Shown: positions 15,267 to 17,412 of the stretch, piece by piece
How positions within the stretch are numbered: position 1 is the first letter of the stretch
Layout of the letters: each line of letters opens with the position of its first letter
NCBI GenBank assembly: GCA_947458415.1
Contig: CANGZG010000034.1
Location: 1-17,412 of the forward strand
DNA from: Comamonadaceae bacterium
GTDB taxonomy: Bacteria > Pseudomonadota > Gammaproteobacteria > Burkholderiales > Burkholderiaceae_C
Direction: 5' to 3'
DNA: 17,412 nt
Program-made: the position numbers and the translations under genes
Notes under the pieces: model-generated
The model's input: the letters and a program-made list of their open reading frames with translations, nothing else
What the model was told of the DNA's origin: nothing
Database searches by the model: none

Positions 15267-15402
15267 TCTGCCATCGCATATACCAAGTTTCACAGTTTGA
15301 AGACCTGACTTAGATTGAAAATCTTTGATTTTGCTTTTGAAGTTAGCTTGCGCTCACATCAAAAATATTTTTCAAGCCGTTGGGAGAATCCATCATTCAC
15401 CC

Positions 15403-15426
15403 GGGTCAAGGGTTAACCCTTGACCC
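15403..15426. repeat. 24-bp perfect palindrome after mucD
   Basis: The half-site GGGTCAAGGGTT (15403-15414) is followed at once by its exact reverse complement (15415-15426), 12 bases after the mucD stop on the minus strand. As RNA it would form a ten-base-pair hairpin with a UUAA loop. No T run follows on either strand, so it is not a classical terminator; it may stabilise the 3' end of the mRNA, aid Rho-type termination or bind a protein. Confidence 0.65.
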
Positions 15427-15438
15427 AGAAGACAGCCC

Positions 15439-16923
15439 TCACCGGGGGCGGATCACGGTGTACTGCGACCATTCGCCACGGCGCAACAACACACTCACCG
15501 CCTTGGCTTTGTCCAATTTCGACAAGACTTGGGCAAATGCCTTGGTGTCATTCACCTCAAAGTTGGCGATTTGGGTGATCACATCACCTTCGCGGATACC
15601 TGCACGCAAGGCGGGCTCGGCCACCGCATCGACCCGCACACCGCCACGCAATTTCAGTTCCTTCTTCAAGCCTTCGGTCATGTCGCTCACGGTCAAGCCC
15701 AGCAACTGCGCAGCCGTGCTGTTCTCGGGCGCTTTTTCTGGCGCGGCAGGTTTGGTGGCCGCCACTTTGTCCGGCTCAAATTCACCGACGGTGATGGCCA
15801 CTTCGCGGGTCACGCCACGGCGCAAGACAGTGAGTTTGCTGTTGGTGCCCGGCTTGGTGTTGCCCACGGTGCGCGGCAAATCAGAGGATTTCTCGATGGT
15901 CTTGCCATCGAATTTCAAAATGATGTCGCCCGCTTCGATGCCCACTTTTTCGGCAGGCGAGCCCGGCTCGACGCTGCTGACAAACGCGCCTTGTGGTTTG
16001 CTCATGCCCAGCGACTCGGCCACTTCTTTGGAAACTTCACCGATGCCCACGCCCAGACGCCCGCGCTGCACACGGCCACTGGCACGCAATTGGTTGCTGA
16101 CATTGGCTGCTTCGTCGATGGGAATGGCGAAAGAGATGCCCATGAAACCGCCAGAACGCGAATAGATTTGGCTGTTGATGCCAACCACTTCGCCGCGCAT
16201 GTTGATCAATGGTCCGCCCGAATTGCCGGGGTTGATGGCCACATCGGTCTGGATGAAAGGCAGGTAGTCGCCGGTGTCACGGCCTTTGGCGCTGACGATG
16301 CCAGCGGTGACGGTGTTTTCTAAGCCAAAAGGTGAGCCAATGGCCATCACCCATTCGCCGACCTTGAGCCGGTTGGGGTCACCGAGTTTCACAGGCGGCA
16401 AACCGGTGGCTTCGATTTTGACCACCGCCACATCGGTGCGCTTGTCGGAACCCACGATGCGTGCCACGAACTCGCGCTTGTCGGTCAATGTGACGATGAC
16501 TTGCTGCGCGCCATCGACGACGTGCGCATTGGTCATGATGAAACCATCAGCCGTCAAAATGAAACCAGAACCCACGCCACGTGGTTGTTCTTCGGGTTGT
16601 TGTTGGGGTCGGTTAGGCCGCTGCTGCCTGGGCGCATTCGGCATGGGAACGCCAAAAAAGCGACGAAACAGCTCTTGCATTTCTTCGTCTTGCGGGTCCG
16701 CAGGTTGGTTTTGGGCAGCAGCCTGAGGCGAGGTTTTGTCAATGGTTCGGATGTTGACCACGGACGGCCCGACTTGCTCGACCAAATCGGTGAAGTCTGG
16801 CAAGGTGCGGCTTTGAGCCAAGGCTTGCGCCGACAAACCAGGCAAGACCGCGGTGCCCAACGCCATCAGCAACACCGCCAGCAAAGAAAAAACATGTTTG
16901 CGAACGCAGAAAGTATGAAACAT
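15439..16923 (-). CDS. mucD: Periplasmic DegP/HtrA-type serine protease (MucD-like)
   Basis: This 494-residue protein is a Do/DegP-type protease and chaperone that degrades misfolded envelope proteins. It begins with a signal peptide: basic start (VRKHVF), hydrophobic core (about 11-30) and a likely cleavage after ALA at 36. The trypsin-like domain has the full triad: His134 in TNAHVVDG, Asp164 in KRTDVAVV and Ser235 in GNSGGP. A Gln/Pro-rich loop (about 93-114) precedes the core, as in DegP. Two PDZ domains follow at roughly 275-370 and 405-490. A GGAG sequence lies about ten bases before the ATG at 16923. It follows fabF with 103 bases between; in relatives rpoE, rseA and rseB (mucA, mucB) stand there. 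Gene symbol mucD is chosen from the lepA/fabF neighbourhood; degP or htrA would describe the same family. Confidence 0.95.
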   Translation of the reverse strand: MFHTFCVRKHVFSLLAVLLMALGTAVLPGLSAQALAQSRTLPDFTDLVEQVGPSVVNIRTIDKTSPQAAAQNQPADPQDEEMQELFRRFFGVPMPNAPRQQRPNRPQQQPEEQPRGVGSGFILTADGFIMTNAHVVDGAQQVIVTLTDKREFVARIVGSDKRTDVAVVKIEATGLPPVKLGDPNRLKVGEWVMAIGSPFGLENTVTAGIVSAKGRDTGDYLPFIQTDVAINPGNSGGPLINMRGEVVGINSQIYSRSGGFMGISFAIPIDEAANVSNQLRASGRVQRGRLGVGIGEVSKEVAESLGMSKPQGAFVSSVEPGSPAEKVGIEAGDIILKFDGKTIEKSSDLPRTVGNTKPGTNSKLTVLRRGVTREVAITVGEFEPDKVAATKPAAPEKAPENSTAAQLLGLTVSDMTEGLKKELKLRGGVRVDAVAEPALRAGIREGDVITQIANFEVNDTKAFAQVLSKLDKAKAVSVLLRRGEWSQYTVIRPR

Positions 16924-17026
16924 CTTTTTTAATCTCCAAAAGGAACAGAGGCAGTTTTAACGCGAAACAACCATCCAAGGCGGACACGGCTCAATAGCCC
17001 CTGACATATCGGCATTGGCCGCCAAA
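16924..17026. other. Spacer between fabF and mucD lacking rpoE-rseA-rseB
   Basis: The gap of 103 bases holds the mucD ribosome-binding site and a 16-codon minus-strand frame (17005-16955 region, beginning MSGAIEPCPPWM) that may be chance or a remnant. No convincing promoter or terminator is visible. Confidence 0.5.
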
Positions 17027-17412
17027 CTAAATACGCTTGAATAAGAGCGTACCGTTGGTGCCGCCGAAGCCGAAATTGTTTTTGACTGCGACATCAATGC
17101 GCATGTCTCGCGCGGTGTTGGCACAGTAATCAAGATCGCATTCGGCATCAGGGTGGTGCAAATTGATGGTCGGTGGCGCTTTTTGTTCATGCACAGCCAG
17201 CACGGTAAACACACTTTCAATGCCACCGGCGCCACCGAGCAAATGCCCCGTCATCGATTTCGTTGAACTGATGACCATCTTGTGCGCATGGGCACCAAAC
17301 GCCGCCTTGATGGCATGGGTTTCATTGATGTCACCCAGTGGCGTTGACGTGCCGTGCGCATTCAGATAGTCCACTTGATCTGGTGACATTTGGGCATTTT
17401 TCAATGCAGCCA
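17027..17412 (-). CDS. fabF: 3-oxoacyl-[acyl-carrier-protein] synthase II, C-terminal part (partial)
   Basis: The gene runs off the right edge; about 128 C-terminal residues are visible. FabF extends fatty acids by condensing malonyl-ACP with acyl-ACP. The second and third members of the Cys-His-His triad are present: His in NAHGTSTPLGD and the Lys/His pair in SSTKSMTGHLLGGAGG, and the end NNFGFGGTNGTLLFKR is the classic ketoacyl-synthase C-terminus. The nucleophilic cysteine lies outside the window. PTINLHHPDAECDLDYC matches FabF more than FabB. The stop is TAG at 17029-17027, and mucD follows on the same strand. fabF upstream of the rpoE-mucD-lepA region is standard for betaproteobacteria. 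Confidence 0.95.
   Translation of the reverse strand, partial: AALKNAQMSPDQVDYLNAHGTSTPLGDINETHAIKAAFGAHAHKMVISSTKSMTGHLLGGAGGIESVFTVLAVHEQKAPPTINLHHPDAECDLDYCANTARDMRIDVAVKNNFGFGGTNGTLLFKRI

Larger units (their letters stand above)
14969..15438. other. 470-bp non-coding gap between lepA and mucD
   Basis: No supported gene lies here. From left to right it holds a pyrimidine-rich lepA leader, an intrinsic terminator pointing at lepA (15014-15044), a GC-rich segment that could be an sRNA or leader (15045-15147), a cluster of DnaA-box-like sequences (15161-15266), an AT-rich stretch (about 15296-15375) and a perfect 24-bp palindrome (15403-15426). A plus-strand frame of 89 codons (15031-15300) begins with GTG inside the terminator hairpin, lacks a ribosome-binding site and shows no recognisable family, so I do not call it. 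Confidence 0.7.

Noticed and set aside
15031..15300. An 89-codon plus-strand frame in the lepA-mucD gap
   Set aside because: It starts with GTG inside the terminator hairpin, has no ribosome-binding site, covers the DnaA-box cluster and matches no family I know.
15529..16323. A 264-codon plus-strand frame opposite mucD
   Set aside because: Antisense shadow of a clear protease gene; no ribosome-binding site or motif.

Overview
The window looks like a stretch of a betaproteobacterial chromosome, most likely order Burkholderiales (Comamonadaceae-like). The gene order truA-trpF-trpB-trpA-accD and the reverse-strand block lepA-lepB-rnc-era-recO-pdxJ-acpS-nagZ are characteristic of that group, as are a DUF3297 protein and a small CxxC protein. 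The DNA is moderately GC-rich. I found no rRNA, tRNA, insertion sequence, integrase or CRISPR array.

Layout. (1) 2-3838, plus strand: the end of truA, three tryptophan genes (trpF, trpB, trpA) and accD, closely packed or overlapping, closed by a likely intrinsic terminator at 3847-3873. (2) 3870-5089: a 16-bp perfect inverted repeat followed by an AAA ATPase with a DUF4143 nuclease-like C-terminus. It sits where folC usually follows accD in relatives and looks like an acquired gene. (3) 5195-7123: a DUF3297 gene on the minus strand, divergent from lysS on the plus strand, with a recognisable promoter between them. (4) 7187-14968, all minus strand: a small CxxC protein, then (read in transcription order) lepA, lepB, rnc, era, recO, pdxJ, acpS and nagZ. 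Nearly every junction in this chain overlaps or is only a few bases wide, which suggests one translationally coupled operon combining translation and ribosome maturation, protein export, RNA processing, DNA repair, vitamin B6 and ACP activation. (5) 14969-15438: a 470-bp non-coding gap holding an intrinsic terminator just before lepA, a possible sRNA or leader, two exact DnaA boxes plus weaker ones, an AT-rich stretch, and a 24-bp perfect palindrome after the protease gene. (6) 15439-17412, minus strand: a periplasmic DegP/MucD-type serine protease and the 3' end of fabF, directly adjacent; the rpoE-rseA-rseB genes that usually lie between them are absent.

Most of the window is ordinary housekeeping DNA. 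The parts deserving a second look are the 15.0-15.44 kb gap with its DnaA-box cluster and terminator, the palindrome-controlled ATPase at 3.9-5.1 kb, and the missing sigma-E genes next to mucD. I see no defence system, biosynthetic cluster or clearly new multi-gene system.
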